From contig CAWGLW010000005.1 in the NCBI GenBank assembly GCA_963823525.1, forward strand, positions 248,001 through 312,000: a DNA stretch of 64,000 bases, given 5' to 3'. The DNA is from CAWGLW01 sp963823525. GTDB lineage: Bacteria; Pseudomonadota; Gammaproteobacteria; Steroidobacterales; Steroidobacteraceae. This document shows positions 42,846-51,257 of this stretch, piece after piece. The position numbers and the translations under genes were made by a program. The first letter of the stretch is position 1. The number at the start of each line of letters is the position of its first letter. The notes beneath the pieces are model-generated. The model was not told the DNA's origin and ran no database searches. It was given only the letters and a program-made list of their open reading frames with translations.

Positions 42846-43637
42846 GTGAACGTGGTAGTCGATTTTTCTTTCATTCTGGTGGTGGCGACAATCGCAACCG
42901 GCCTGATCTGGGCGGCTGATCACTGGTATTTCCGGCCGCGTCGGGTCCGGGGTTTGCCGCCCACCGCTGCGGCCGCGGTGCGCGAGCCGGTGGTGGTCGA
43001 ATACGCGCGATCCTTTTTCCCGATCATCCTGGTCGTTCTGCTCATCCGCTCATTTCTTTTTGAGCCTTTTCGAATCCCGTCAGACTCAATGATGCCGACT
43101 TTGCTGGATGGCGACTTCATCTTTGTCAACAAGTTCAGATATGGTCTGCGTCTGCCGGTTCTGAACACCGAGGTCGTTGACCTCGGCGAGCCGCAGCGCG
43201 GCGACGTGGTCGTGTTTCGTCTGCCGGCGGATCCTTCCACGAATTACATCAAGCGGCTCGTGGGCCTGCCCGGTGACCACATTGTCGTTCGCGAGAAACA
43301 GGTCTTCGTCAATGGCGTCCGTCAGCCGGTTGAACTCGATGGGATCTACGAAGGGCCAGGTCACGCCGGGGCCCGAATCGGCCTGGAAACTCTCGGAAAC
43401 GTGACACACCGCACACTGTACATTCCCGAAAGACCGTCTTATGACTTCGACTCGGTCGTGCCCGAGGGGCATTATTTTTTCATGGGCGACAACCGTGACA
43501 ACAGTCGGGACAGTCGATTTCCGGAAGTCGGATTTGTCCCGGAAGGTAACGTCGTCGGTAAGGCCGTCCGAATATGGCTGAACTGGAATCTGCCCAATGC
43601 ACCTGTCTGGAGTCGCATCGGCGACGCGATACAGTAG
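42846..43637 (+). CDS. lepB: Signal peptidase I
   Basis: Cleaves signal peptides of exported proteins at the periplasmic face. 263 residues with two N-terminal membrane segments (about residues 4-22 and 58-76). Box B reads RIPSDSMMPTLLDGDFIFVNKF with the nucleophile Ser; the usual Gly before it is Asp here. The general base Lys is in YIKRLVGLPGD, and box E is MGDNRDNSRDSR. The start is GTG at 42846 after GTGAG; no ATG fits. Confidence 0.97.
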   Translation: MNVVVDFSFILVVATIATGLIWAADHWYFRPRRVRGLPPTAAAAVREPVVVEYARSFFPIILVVLLIRSFLFEPFRIPSDSMMPTLLDGDFIFVNKFRYGLRLPVLNTEVVDLGEPQRGDVVVFRLPADPSTNYIKRLVGLPGDHIVVREKQVFVNGVRQPVELDGIYEGPGHAGARIGLETLGNVTHRTLYIPERPSYDFDSVVPEGHYFFMGDNRDNSRDSRFPEVGFVPEGNVVGKAVRIWLNWNLPNAPVWSRIGDAIQ

Positions 43638-43654
43638 AACATCGGAGTCCTAGC

Positions 43655-44020
43655 ATGAAGCATCATCAACGCGGCATGACCTTTCTCGGTCTGGTCACGA
43701 TTATCCTTATCGTCGGTTCGGCACTTTACGCCGGAATATTACTCACACCCGTGTACCTCGAATACACAGAGGTGGCACGGTCGCTGGAACAGGTTCGTGA
43801 TGAGCACGAGGCGATCGAAACCAATGCACAGTTGCTCCGCAGCTCCCTGGAGCGCCGATGGGACGTGGAAGATACCAAGGGGATTGGCTGGCAGGAAGTG
43901 AAGATCAAGAAGGTCAAGGACGGATATTCGATGCAGGCGAAATACGATGTCGAGAAGCCCTTCATCGCAAACATCTACCTGCTCACGAAGTTCGACAAGA
44001 CCGTCCTCGTTCGACAATAA
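43655..44020 (+). CDS. DUF4845 family inner-membrane protein
   Basis: 121 residues. One N-terminal membrane segment preceded by a pilin-like stretch (HHQRGMTFLGLVTIILIVG), then a small periplasmic domain with long amphipathic helix (EVARSLEQVRDEHEAIETNA) and KKVKDGYSMQAKYDVEKPFI. Conserved between lepB and rnc in Pseudomonas and relatives; function unknown. The RG-MTF-LG similarity to prepilin N-termini is superficial: the residue after Met is Thr-Phe, without the standard GFTLIE cleavage motif. Confidence 0.88.
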   Translation: MKHHQRGMTFLGLVTIILIVGSALYAGILLTPVYLEYTEVARSLEQVRDEHEAIETNAQLLRSSLERRWDVEDTKGIGWQEVKIKKVKDGYSMQAKYDVEKPFIANIYLLTKFDKTVLVRQ

Positions 44021-44026
44021 GCGAGG

Positions 44027-44719
44027 GTGTCCTTGCGTTCCGGAGACTGGGCCACAAGATACCTTGATCACCGTTTCAGCGATCAGTCGCTGCTGGATGC
44101 GGCGCTGACGCATCGCAGTGCGGGCAGCAATAACTACGAACGTCTGGAATTTCTCGGCGATGCCGTGCTGGACTTCGTCGTCGCCGACTTACTGTGCCGC
44201 AGGTTCCCCGAGGCCTCCGAAGGCGACCTGAGCCGCTATCGTGCTGCGCTGGTCAGTGGCGGGACATTGGCTCAGGTCGCAGTGTCCGTTTCCCTCGGGG
44301 ACCAGTTGAACCTCGGCAGCGGAGAACTCAAGAGCGGCGGGTATCGCAGGGACTCGATACTGGCCGATGCGCTCGAGGCGGTGCTGGCGGCTGTTTATCT
44401 CGACGGCGGCCTCGATGCCGCCCGAATCGTGGTCGAGCGCCTGCTTGCCAGCCGTCTCGATGAACTTCCCGATGCGGATGCGTTGAAGGATCCGAAGACG
44501 CGAATCCAGGAAGCGCTGCAGGCGCTGGGCGAGCCGTTGCCGGTTTATTCGCTGGAAAAGGTCAGCGGTGAACCACATGAGCAGTGGTTCGTGGCAAGCT
44601 GCGAAGTCGGTTCGGCGGGTGTGAAGGCCTTCGGTCAGGGCTCCAGCCGTCGTCGAGCCGAACAGGAAGCGGCGCAAGCCGCGCTTGAAGTACTCGGCCG
44701 GGGCAAGAGCGGATCATGA
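44027..44719 (+). CDS. rnc: Ribonuclease III
   Basis: Cleaves double-stranded RNA in rRNA and mRNA processing. 230 residues. The signature NYERLEFLGDAVLDFVVADL has the catalytic acidic residues, with the second set in SILADALEAVLAAVYLDGG. The C-terminal dsRNA-binding domain (about 155-225) starts DPKTRIQEALQALGEPLPVY. The start is GTG at 44027 after GCGAGG. The stop overlaps era, the universal rnc-era coupling. Confidence 0.97.
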   Translation: MSLRSGDWATRYLDHRFSDQSLLDAALTHRSAGSNNYERLEFLGDAVLDFVVADLLCRRFPEASEGDLSRYRAALVSGGTLAQVAVSVSLGDQLNLGSGELKSGGYRRDSILADALEAVLAAVYLDGGLDAARIVVERLLASRLDELPDADALKDPKTRIQEALQALGEPLPVYSLEKVSGEPHEQWFVASCEVGSAGVKAFGQGSSRRRAEQEAAQAALEVLGRGKSGS

Positions 44720-45648
44720 GAGAACCAGAGGCGACCACCGCGGACGATGGCACCTTGAGTCACTGCGGTTTCGCAGCCCTCGTCGGGCGCCCGAACGTGG
44801 GTAAGTCCACACTGATCAACGCGATGCTCGGTCGCAAGCTCAGCATCGTGACGCCGAAGCCGCAGACGACCCGGACCCGGCTTCACGGCGTGCTGACCAG
44901 ACCCGGACTGCAGATTGTATTCGTCGACCTGCCAGGCCTGCACACGAAGCAGACCCGGGCGATCAACCGCTACATGAATCGAACGGCGCTCGCCTCGCTG
45001 GCCGATTCGGATGTCAACCTCTTCGTGATTGAAGCGCTGCGGTGGACAGACGAGGACGAGCGGGCACTGGCTCAATTGAAACAGGCCGGGCGACCCATTC
45101 TGCTTTTGATCAACAAGGTCGATCGCGTGCATCCGCGCGAGCGCCTGCTGCCGTTCATTCAGGACATGGCCGCCAGGGCGGATTTTGCCGAGATTGTGCC
45201 GTTGTCGGCATTGAAGCAGGAAAATATCGACGCCTTGCCGGTGATCATTGCCCGGCACCTCCCCGAATCACCGCTGCTTTACCCGGCCGACTATGTTTCC
45301 GACGCGAGCGAGCGGTTCATGGCATCGGAAATTATCCGCGAGAAGCTGACGCTGCGGCTGCAGGACGAGTTGCCGTACGGAATCATGGTTGAAATCGAGG
45401 GTATCGGCGCGCTCGAAGATGAGCCGGGTAAACTGCTGGTGCAGGCGGCGATCTGGGTCGAGCGTACCGGGCAGAAAGCCATTGTCATTGGCAAAGGCGG
45501 CGCGCAGCTGAAGGAGATCGGACGCGCGGCCCGCTTGTCACTCAAGGAGCAGTTCGGCCGCCCGGTTCATCTGGAATTGTGGGTCAAGGTCAGGGAGGGC
45601 TGGTCGGACGACGACCGCGCGTTGCGCAGGTTCGGGTTCGAATCGTGA
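44716..45648 (+). CDS. era: GTPase Era
   Basis: GTPase needed for 16S rRNA 3'-end maturation and 30S assembly. 310 residues. G1 is GRPNVGKSTLINAM, G4 NKVD and G5 SAL; the C-terminal KH domain has VIGKGGAQLKEIGRAAR, which binds the 3' end of 16S rRNA. One oddity: G3 reads VDLPGLH rather than the common VDTPGLH. Otherwise complete. A short N-terminal extension of about 15 residues precedes the G domain. Overlaps recO (GTGA). Confidence 0.97.
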   Translation: MREPEATTADDGTLSHCGFAALVGRPNVGKSTLINAMLGRKLSIVTPKPQTTRTRLHGVLTRPGLQIVFVDLPGLHTKQTRAINRYMNRTALASLADSDVNLFVIEALRWTDEDERALAQLKQAGRPILLLINKVDRVHPRERLLPFIQDMAARADFAEIVPLSALKQENIDALPVIIARHLPESPLLYPADYVSDASERFMASEIIREKLTLRLQDELPYGIMVEIEGIGALEDEPGKLLVQAAIWVERTGQKAIVIGKGGAQLKEIGRAARLSLKEQFGRPVHLELWVKVREGWSDDDRALRRFGFES

Positions 45649-46391
45649 GCGCCTCGGCCGGGCGCGTCACCCTTGAGCCCGCGTACCTGCTGCATCACTA
45701 TGCCTGGCGCGATTCGAGCCGTATCCTCGAACTGCTGACGCCGAATCATGGGCGCGTGGGCGTGTTTGCCCGCGCAGCCCGGCGCCAGGGGTCGGCGCTG
45801 CCGGCGGCCTTGCAGCCGTTTGGCGCGTTGCTGGTCTCCTGGAGCGGACGCGGCGAGGCCGGCCGCCTGACCGGTGCTGAGCGGGCCCAGCCGGCGCTGC
45901 GACTGGTGGGGCAACGATTGATGAGCGGGTTTTATGCGAATGAACTGCTGATCAAGCTGCTGCCGAGGAATGACCCTCACCCGGATCTTTATCAGGCTTA
46001 CGCCGCGCTGCTCGAGGCGCTGGCGGGGGAATCGGCGGACCCGGTCCGGGCACTGCGCGTCTTTGAAAAACGGCTGCTGGAGAACCTGGGCTGGGGTCTC
46101 AACCTCGAGCAGGCGGGTAATGACCGCGCGCTCGATGCGCAGTGCCGCTATTACTATCGCCTGGAAAGCGGACCGGAAGCGGTCGATGGCGCAGCCGAAG
46201 GATCACTGGTATTTTCCGGTGCATCGCTGTTGTCACTGGCGCGCGAGGAACTCGCCGACCCGCGCAGTCTGGCCGATGCAAGGCGGCTGCTCCGGGCCGC
46301 ACTGGACCATTGCCTGGACGGCCGTCCGTTGCGTACCCGTGAGGTGCTGCTCGCGATGCGCGCCCACGGGGCCGGTATGACTGGAGGTTGA
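45645..46391 (+). CDS. recO: DNA repair protein RecO
   Basis: RecF-pathway mediator that anneals ssDNA and loads RecA with RecR. 248 residues: N-terminal OB fold with AYLLHHYAWRDSSRILELLT and RVGVFARAARRQGS, then a helical domain with YANELLIKLLPRNDPHPDLY. No obvious four-Cys zinc site, as usual in proteobacteria. The start is GTG at 45645 overlapping the era stop; upstream codons belong to era's other frame. pdxJ follows after 3 bases. Confidence 0.95.
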   Translation: MSASAGRVTLEPAYLLHHYAWRDSSRILELLTPNHGRVGVFARAARRQGSALPAALQPFGALLVSWSGRGEAGRLTGAERAQPALRLVGQRLMSGFYANELLIKLLPRNDPHPDLYQAYAALLEALAGESADPVRALRVFEKRLLENLGWGLNLEQAGNDRALDAQCRYYYRLESGPEAVDGAAEGSLVFSGASLLSLAREELADPRSLADARRLLRAALDHCLDGRPLRTREVLLAMRAHGAGMTGG

Positions 46392-46394
46392 ACA

Positions 46395-47147
46395 GTGCTT
46401 GTGCATCCGCTGAAGCTTGGTGTGAATATCGATCACGTGGCGACCTTGCGGCAGGCGCGTCAATCGAGCTACCCGGACCCCCTGTATGCAGCGCTGCTGG
46501 CCGAGCAGTCAGGGGCCGATAGCATCACCTTGCATCTGCGCGAGGATCGCCGCCACATCCAGGACCACGATGTTGACCGGCTGCGTGCGGCGCTGCAGAC
46601 GCGGATGAATCTGGAAATCGGGGTGACCGGTGAAATGATCAGCCGCGCCTGTCAAGTGAGGCCGCACGATTGCTGCCTCGTGCCGGAGCGGCGCAAGGAA
46701 CTGACGACCGAGGGAGGCCTCGACGTTGCGGGGCAGGTCGAGCGGTTACGTGAATATTGCCACTCACTGAAGGAGACCGGTGTGCGCGTTTCGCTGTTCG
46801 TCGACCCGGATCCGAAGCAGCTCGAGGCTGCCGTCGTCGTTGGGGCGTCGGTCGTCGAACTGCACACCGGAGCCTATGCGGAGGCGAGCGGCGAACGGCA
46901 GGCCCGCGAATACATGCGGCTTGTCGAAGCAGCCCGGCTGGCCAGCCGCATCGGGCTGACCGTCCACGCGGGTCACGGTCTGCATTATCATAACGTGCAA
47001 CCCGTTGCCGCCGTTTCCGAAATAGTCGAGCTCAATATCGGCCATTCGATTATCGCTCGCGCAGTTTTTTCGGGCCTCGCCGAGGCGGTGCGGGAAATGA
47101 AGTCGCTGATGAGCGAGGCCCGTCGCGGCATTGCCACGACGAGTTGA
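46395..47147 (+). CDS. pdxJ: Pyridoxine 5'-phosphate synthase
   Basis: Final ring-closing step of the DXP-dependent vitamin B6 pathway (1-deoxyxylulose 5-phosphate plus 3-amino-2-oxopropyl phosphate). 250 residues, TIM barrel. Motifs LGVNIDHVATLRQAR, GADSITLHLREDRRHIQD, VSLFVDPD, VELHTGAYAE and GLTVHAGHGLHYHN are all present. The start is GTG at 46395. recO-pdxJ-acpS is the standard gammaproteobacterial order. Confidence 0.98.
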   Translation: MLVHPLKLGVNIDHVATLRQARQSSYPDPLYAALLAEQSGADSITLHLREDRRHIQDHDVDRLRAALQTRMNLEIGVTGEMISRACQVRPHDCCLVPERRKELTTEGGLDVAGQVERLREYCHSLKETGVRVSLFVDPDPKQLEAAVVVGASVVELHTGAYAEASGERQAREYMRLVEAARLASRIGLTVHAGHGLHYHNVQPVAAVSEIVELNIGHSIIARAVFSGLAEAVREMKSLMSEARRGIATTS

Positions 47148-47159
47148 GGTTTCCACCCG

Positions 47160-47552
47160 GTGATCTTCGGTATCGGCACCGATGTAGTCGAGATCGCTCG
47201 TATCGAGGCGACCCACGAACGTTACGGCGAGCGGTTCGTTCAGCGACTGCTGATGCCGGAGGAGCTGGCTGCCTTTCGCGCCTGCAAGCGCCCGACACGC
47301 TTCCTGGCCATGCACTTTGCGGCGAAAGAAGCCATCGTTAAAGCTCTGGGAACCGGCTTCGCACACGGCGTGTGGATTCGCGATGTGGGTTTCCTCGCTA
47401 ACTCGTGGGGCAGGCCGGAGATCGTCTGGTCGCCGCGCGGGCGCGAAGTGTGCGCACAACTCGGTGCGGGAGAGGGACATATGACGCTGACGGACGAAGC
47501 CGGCCTGGTGGTCGCTGTCGCCGTCCTGATGCGCGAGGAGAAACCGGCGTGA
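47160..47552 (+). CDS. acpS: Holo-[acyl-carrier-protein] synthase
   Basis: Transfers 4'-phosphopantetheine from CoA to apo-ACP. 130 residues. The metal site is formed by Asp in FGIGTDVVEIARIEA and Glu in HFAAKEAIVKALGTGF. The C-terminus HMTLTDEAGLVVAVAVL is the usual closing strand. The start is GTG at 47160. The stop overlaps the GTG start of the exonuclease gene. Confidence 0.96.
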   Translation: MIFGIGTDVVEIARIEATHERYGERFVQRLLMPEELAAFRACKRPTRFLAMHFAAKEAIVKALGTGFAHGVWIRDVGFLANSWGRPEIVWSPRGREVCAQLGAGEGHMTLTDEAGLVVAVAVLMREEKPA

Positions 47553-48337
47553 CGATACACAGTGTGCTGGTGTTTGATATCGAGACGGTTCCGGACGTGG
47601 AACTCGGTCGAAATCGATACGCGCTGCAGGGCCTTTCGGACAAGCAGGTCGGCTACGTGATGCAAACGCATCAGCGGGAGGAAACCGGATCGGAATTGCT
47701 TTCGCCCGAACAGCATCGTGTCGTCGCCATATCCGCGGCAATGCGCAGTCGGGACGGTTTCAAGGTCTGGAGTTTCGGTGAGGTGGACGCGCCCGAAGGG
47801 GCGTTGGTGCGGCGCTTCTTCGACGCGGTGGAGCGCTTTTCCCCGACACTGGTAAGCTGGAACGGTACCGCGTTCGATCTCCCTGTGCTGAATTACAGGG
47901 CGCTGCGCCACGGTGTGCAGGCGCGCCGCTACTGGGAACTCGGTGAGGAAGACCCGTCATTTCGCTGGAACAGCTACGTCAACCGGTACCACTGGCGGCA
48001 CATCGATCTGATGGACGTCCTGGCCGGGTTTCAGGGCCGCGGCCGTGTGAGCCTGCAGGGGATGGCACAGTTGCTGGGCCTTCCCGGAAAAATGGGATTG
48101 ACGGGCGACGATGTATGGGCCGCGCACCTGGCAGGCCGTACGGCGGCGATTCGTGACTACTGCGAACTCGACGTGCTGAACACGTATCTCATCTATCTGC
48201 GATTCGAGTTGCTTCGTGCTCAAGTGGATCATGCCGAGTACGATCGCGAAGTCAGTAGTGTCCGGGCGTGGCTGCAGGACTCAGGCTTCCCGCATTTCGA
48301 GGCCTACCTCAGCGCCTGGGAAAAAGCCGGCGCATGA
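47549..48337 (+). CDS. Predicted 3'-5' exonuclease, PolB-exonuclease-like (DEDDy)
   Basis: 262 residues with the three exonuclease motifs of family-B polymerases but no polymerase domain: Exo I VLVFDIETVPD, Exo II SWNGTAFDLPVLNYRAL and Exo III RDYCELDVLNTY with the Tyr of the DEDDy class. Such stand-alone proteins (DNA_pol_B_exo2 type) are common in gammaproteobacteria, with no firm cellular role. The start is GTG, overlapping the acpS stop; the end overlaps the rlmD ATG, so it is embedded in the acpS-rlmD run. Confidence 0.9.
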   Translation: MTIHSVLVFDIETVPDVELGRNRYALQGLSDKQVGYVMQTHQREETGSELLSPEQHRVVAISAAMRSRDGFKVWSFGEVDAPEGALVRRFFDAVERFSPTLVSWNGTAFDLPVLNYRALRHGVQARRYWELGEEDPSFRWNSYVNRYHWRHIDLMDVLAGFQGRGRVSLQGMAQLLGLPGKMGLTGDDVWAAHLAGRTAAIRDYCELDVLNTYLIYLRFELLRAQVDHAEYDREVSSVRAWLQDSGFPHFEAYLSAWEKAGA

Positions 48338-49647
48338 AACGCATCCGCGATGCGCCCGAGGAACAGGCCGAAGTGATCGATCTTGCACACGATGGCCGCG
48401 GTGTCGCGCGAATTGAAGGCAAGACGGTGTTCATTGCCGATGCCTTGCCAGGTGAGCAGGTCTCGATCAGGCGGACTTTTCGCCATCGCAGTCACGACGA
48501 GGCGCGACTTGAAGCGGTGATCCAGGCAGCCGCGACCCGCGTCGTCGCTCCCTGCCCGCATTTTGGCGCCTGCGGTGGCTGCGCATTGCAGCATCTCGAT
48601 CCGTCGGCGCAGCTTAGATTCAAGCAGGCCCAGTTGCTTGAAGCGCTGGCCCGAATCGGCAAGGTCGAGCCGGGCGAGGTGCTGCCGCCGTTGCTGGGCC
48701 CGGTCTGGAACTACCGGCGGCGCGCGCGCCTGGGTGTCAAGAATGTCCCGCAAAAAGGTCGCGTGCTGGTCGGGTTTCGCGAGCGCGCAGCGCGTTACGT
48801 GACCGACCTGCATGAGTGCCGCGTACTCCATGCGCCGGTCGGCGAACTGATTGATCCCCTCGCGAACCTGGTGCAGTCGCTGTCAATTGCCGATCGCCTG
48901 CCGCAGGTCGAAGTGTCCGTTGCGGACAACGCCTGCGCGCTGGTCATTCGGGTACTGGCACAGCCGACCGGTCAGGACATGGACTTGATGCGTGAGTTTG
49001 CGCAACGCTATGACGTGCGGCTGTACCTGCAACCCGGCGGGCCGGCGACGGTGGAGCTGCTCGCCGGGGAGTTCTCGCCGTTGCACTACACGTTGCCGGA
49101 TTTCGACGTGCGCATCGAGTTTGAGCCCACCGATTTTCTGCAGGTAAACGGCGAACTGAATCGGAGGATGGTTGGCCAGGCGATTGAAAAGCTGGACATA
49201 CGTGGCACGGATCGGGTGCTCGACCTCTTTTGCGGGCTGGGAAATTTCTCGCTGCCCCTGGCAAGGCGGGCGCAGGCGGTTGTCGGCATCGAGGGCGAGG
49301 CTGGACTGGTCGAGCGGGCGGCCCGCAACGCCCGGATAAACGCCATCGACAATGTTGAATTCCATGCCGTGAACCTGGCGCAGGACGTGAGCGATCGACC
49401 CTGGGCGCAAGGACACTACGACCTGGTGCTGCTCGACCCGCCGCGGGCCGGCGCAAAGGAGGTCCTGCCGCTCGCTGCAGGCTGCGGTGCGCGCCGACTG
49501 ATGTATATTTCCTGTCACCCGGGCAGTCTTGCCCGCGACGCCGGTACGCTGGTTCACCAACTGGGATTCCGGCTCGCAGCTGCCGGCGTGATGGACATGT
49601 TTCCGCACACGGCGCATGTCGAGGCGATGGCAATATTCGACGCATGA
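48334..49647 (+). CDS. rlmD: 23S rRNA (uracil(1939)-C5)-methyltransferase RlmD
   Basis: SAM-dependent methylation of U1939 in 23S rRNA. 437 residues: an N-terminal TRAM domain (about 1-60), the [4Fe-4S] cysteines at 74, 80 and 83 (APCPHFGACGGCALQHL) with a fourth in HECRVL, and a C-terminal Rossmann methyltransferase with VLDLFCGLGNFSLPLA, LLDPPRAGA and the nucleophile Cys in YISCHPGSLARD. The ATG at 48334 overlaps the exonuclease stop. In many species relA lies downstream; here a CYTH gene does. Confidence 0.95.
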   Translation: MKRIRDAPEEQAEVIDLAHDGRGVARIEGKTVFIADALPGEQVSIRRTFRHRSHDEARLEAVIQAAATRVVAPCPHFGACGGCALQHLDPSAQLRFKQAQLLEALARIGKVEPGEVLPPLLGPVWNYRRRARLGVKNVPQKGRVLVGFRERAARYVTDLHECRVLHAPVGELIDPLANLVQSLSIADRLPQVEVSVADNACALVIRVLAQPTGQDMDLMREFAQRYDVRLYLQPGGPATVELLAGEFSPLHYTLPDFDVRIEFEPTDFLQVNGELNRRMVGQAIEKLDIRGTDRVLDLFCGLGNFSLPLARRAQAVVGIEGEAGLVERAARNARINAIDNVEFHAVNLAQDVSDRPWAQGHYDLVLLDPPRAGAKEVLPLAAGCGARRLMYISCHPGSLARDAGTLVHQLGFRLAAAGVMDMFPHTAHVEAMAIFDA

Positions 49648-49651
49648 AACG

Positions 49652-50152
49652 ATGGCGGTAGAAATCGAAAGAAAGTTCCTGGTGACCAGTAATGCCTGGC
49701 GCGACCAGGTGCGCCAGACCGATCGCCTCCGGCAGGGTTACATTGCGGGTAGCGAAGGTTGTTCGGTTCGCCTACGGATTCAGCAAGGGCAGGCAAAGCT
49801 GGGCTTGAAGTCGCGCGTCTCGGGCATGCGCCGACTGGAATACGAATACGGAATTCCGATGGACGATGGTGCCGAGATTTTCGAATCGCTTTGTGTCCTC
49901 GGCCGAATCGAGAAGCTGCGGCACCGCATCCGGCTGGGTGAGCACGAGTGGGAGGTCGATGAGTTTCTCGGTGAAAACCTGGGCCTGGTCGTCGCGGAGA
50001 TTGAATTGCGTGTAGAAGCGGAGCGCTTCGAGCGGCCTTCATGGCTGGGCGAAGAGGTCACCGACGATTTGCGTTACTACAATACCCAGCTGGCCCGGGC
50101 GCCCTGGCCGACCTGGCATGAACAGCGCACAGGCGGGGAGTCCGCAACATGA
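49652..50152 (+). CDS. CYTH domain protein (triphosphate tunnel metalloenzyme)
   Basis: 166 residues, a single CYTH/TTM domain. The defining EIERKFLV is at residues 4-11. The tunnel strands rich in alternating Arg/Lys/Glu follow: CSVRLRIQQGQAKLGLKSR, RRLEYEYGIP, KLRHRIRLGEHEWEVDEF and LVVAEIELRVE. Bacterial members are tripolyphosphatases, thiamine triphosphatases or, rarely, class IV adenylate cyclases; the substrate cannot be told here. It follows rlmD by 4 bases, and its stop overlaps the nagZ ATG. Confidence 0.9.
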   Translation: MAVEIERKFLVTSNAWRDQVRQTDRLRQGYIAGSEGCSVRLRIQQGQAKLGLKSRVSGMRRLEYEYGIPMDDGAEIFESLCVLGRIEKLRHRIRLGEHEWEVDEFLGENLGLVVAEIELRVEAERFERPSWLGEEVTDDLRYYNTQLARAPWPTWHEQRTGGESAT

Positions 50153-51192
50153 CGCTCGGGCCGCTGATGGTGGATGTCGACGGCCTGGAGTTGACCGCCG
50201 AAGACCGTCGCGTCCTGAAGCACCCGCTGGTCGGGGCGGTCATCCTTTTCAGCCGGAATTTCAACCACGTCGATCAACTGGAGCGACTGGTCAGGGAGAT
50301 TCGTTCGCTGCGACGGCCGCCGCTGCTGGTGACCGTCGACCAGGAAGGTGGACGTGTGCAGCGTTTTCGAGGCCATTTCACGGAACTGCCCTCGCAGCGC
50401 GCGATCGGTCACGTCTATGAACAGGACCCCGAAGCGGGCCGTCACCTTGCCTGGCAAAGTGGCTGGCTGCTGGCGGCCGAGCTGCGCTCGATCGGCATCG
50501 ACATGAGTTTTGCGCCCTGTGTCGATCTGGACTACGGCGTCAGCGAGGTCATTGGCGATCGCGCCTACCATCGCGACCCGGAGGCCGTTGCCCGGCTCGC
50601 GGTCGCGTGCATGCAGGGCATGCGCGCTGCCGGGATGGCCGCGACGGCCAAGCATTTCCCGGGGCACGGTGCAGTTGTCGCGGACTCGCACAAGTCCCTG
50701 CCGATCGATCGCCGGCGGCTCGAGGAACTCGATGGCGAACTTCTGCCCTACCGCAGCCTGATTGCTAACGGCCTGGCCTCGGTGATGGTGGCACATGTGC
50801 AGTTTCCTGCAGTCGATGCCCAGCCGGCGGGTTTCTCATCGCGCTGGATCGGGCAGGAGCTCCGTGGTCGCCTTGGCTTTACCGGCGCGGTCTTCTCGGA
50901 CGACCTGAGCATGGGCGGAGCCGCCTTCGCCGGATCGGTACCTGAACGGGCCAGGCAGGCGCTGGCGGCAGGTTGTGACGTGTTGCCGATCTGCAACGAC
51001 AGGGAGGCGGTACTCGCAGCGCTCGATGAACTGGCCGATTCGGCCGATCCGGTCAGCCAGGTACGATTGGTACCCCTGCACGGGCGGCCGATGCCGCCGC
51101 GTGATGAATTACTGGCAACCGTGCGCTGGAAAGAATGTCGTGCGGCCGTTGATCATTGCCACGACAAGCCAATCCTGAAACTCGATGCCTGA
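50149..51192 (+). CDS. nagZ: Beta-N-acetylhexosaminidase NagZ
   Basis: Cytoplasmic GH3 enzyme that removes GlcNAc from anhydromuropeptides during cell-wall recycling; its product signals AmpC induction in some species. 347 residues. VTVDQEGGRVQRF, the catalytic His/Asp loop KHFPGHGAVVADSHKSLP and the nucleophile Asp in FSDDLSMGGA are present. Single-domain GH3, as usual in Gram-negative bacteria. The ATG overlaps the CYTH stop. Confidence 0.96.
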   Translation: MTLGPLMVDVDGLELTAEDRRVLKHPLVGAVILFSRNFNHVDQLERLVREIRSLRRPPLLVTVDQEGGRVQRFRGHFTELPSQRAIGHVYEQDPEAGRHLAWQSGWLLAAELRSIGIDMSFAPCVDLDYGVSEVIGDRAYHRDPEAVARLAVACMQGMRAAGMAATAKHFPGHGAVVADSHKSLPIDRRRLEELDGELLPYRSLIANGLASVMVAHVQFPAVDAQPAGFSSRWIGQELRGRLGFTGAVFSDDLSMGGAAFAGSVPERARQALAAGCDVLPICNDREAVLAALDELADSADPVSQVRLVPLHGRPMPPRDELLATVRWKECRAAVDHCHDKPILKLDA

Positions 51193-51257
51193 GGCTTTTA
51201 TGCCAGCATGAGATCCAGGTCGCGAAGCGGGCGGGCCGGATTAAGTACACTCGGCTC

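Noticed and set aside
43655..43720. Prepilin-like N-terminus of the DUF4845 protein
   Set aside because: HHQRGMTFLGLVTI resembles a prepilin start but lacks the GF-x-x-x-E cleavage site; it is the ordinary DUF4845 membrane anchor.
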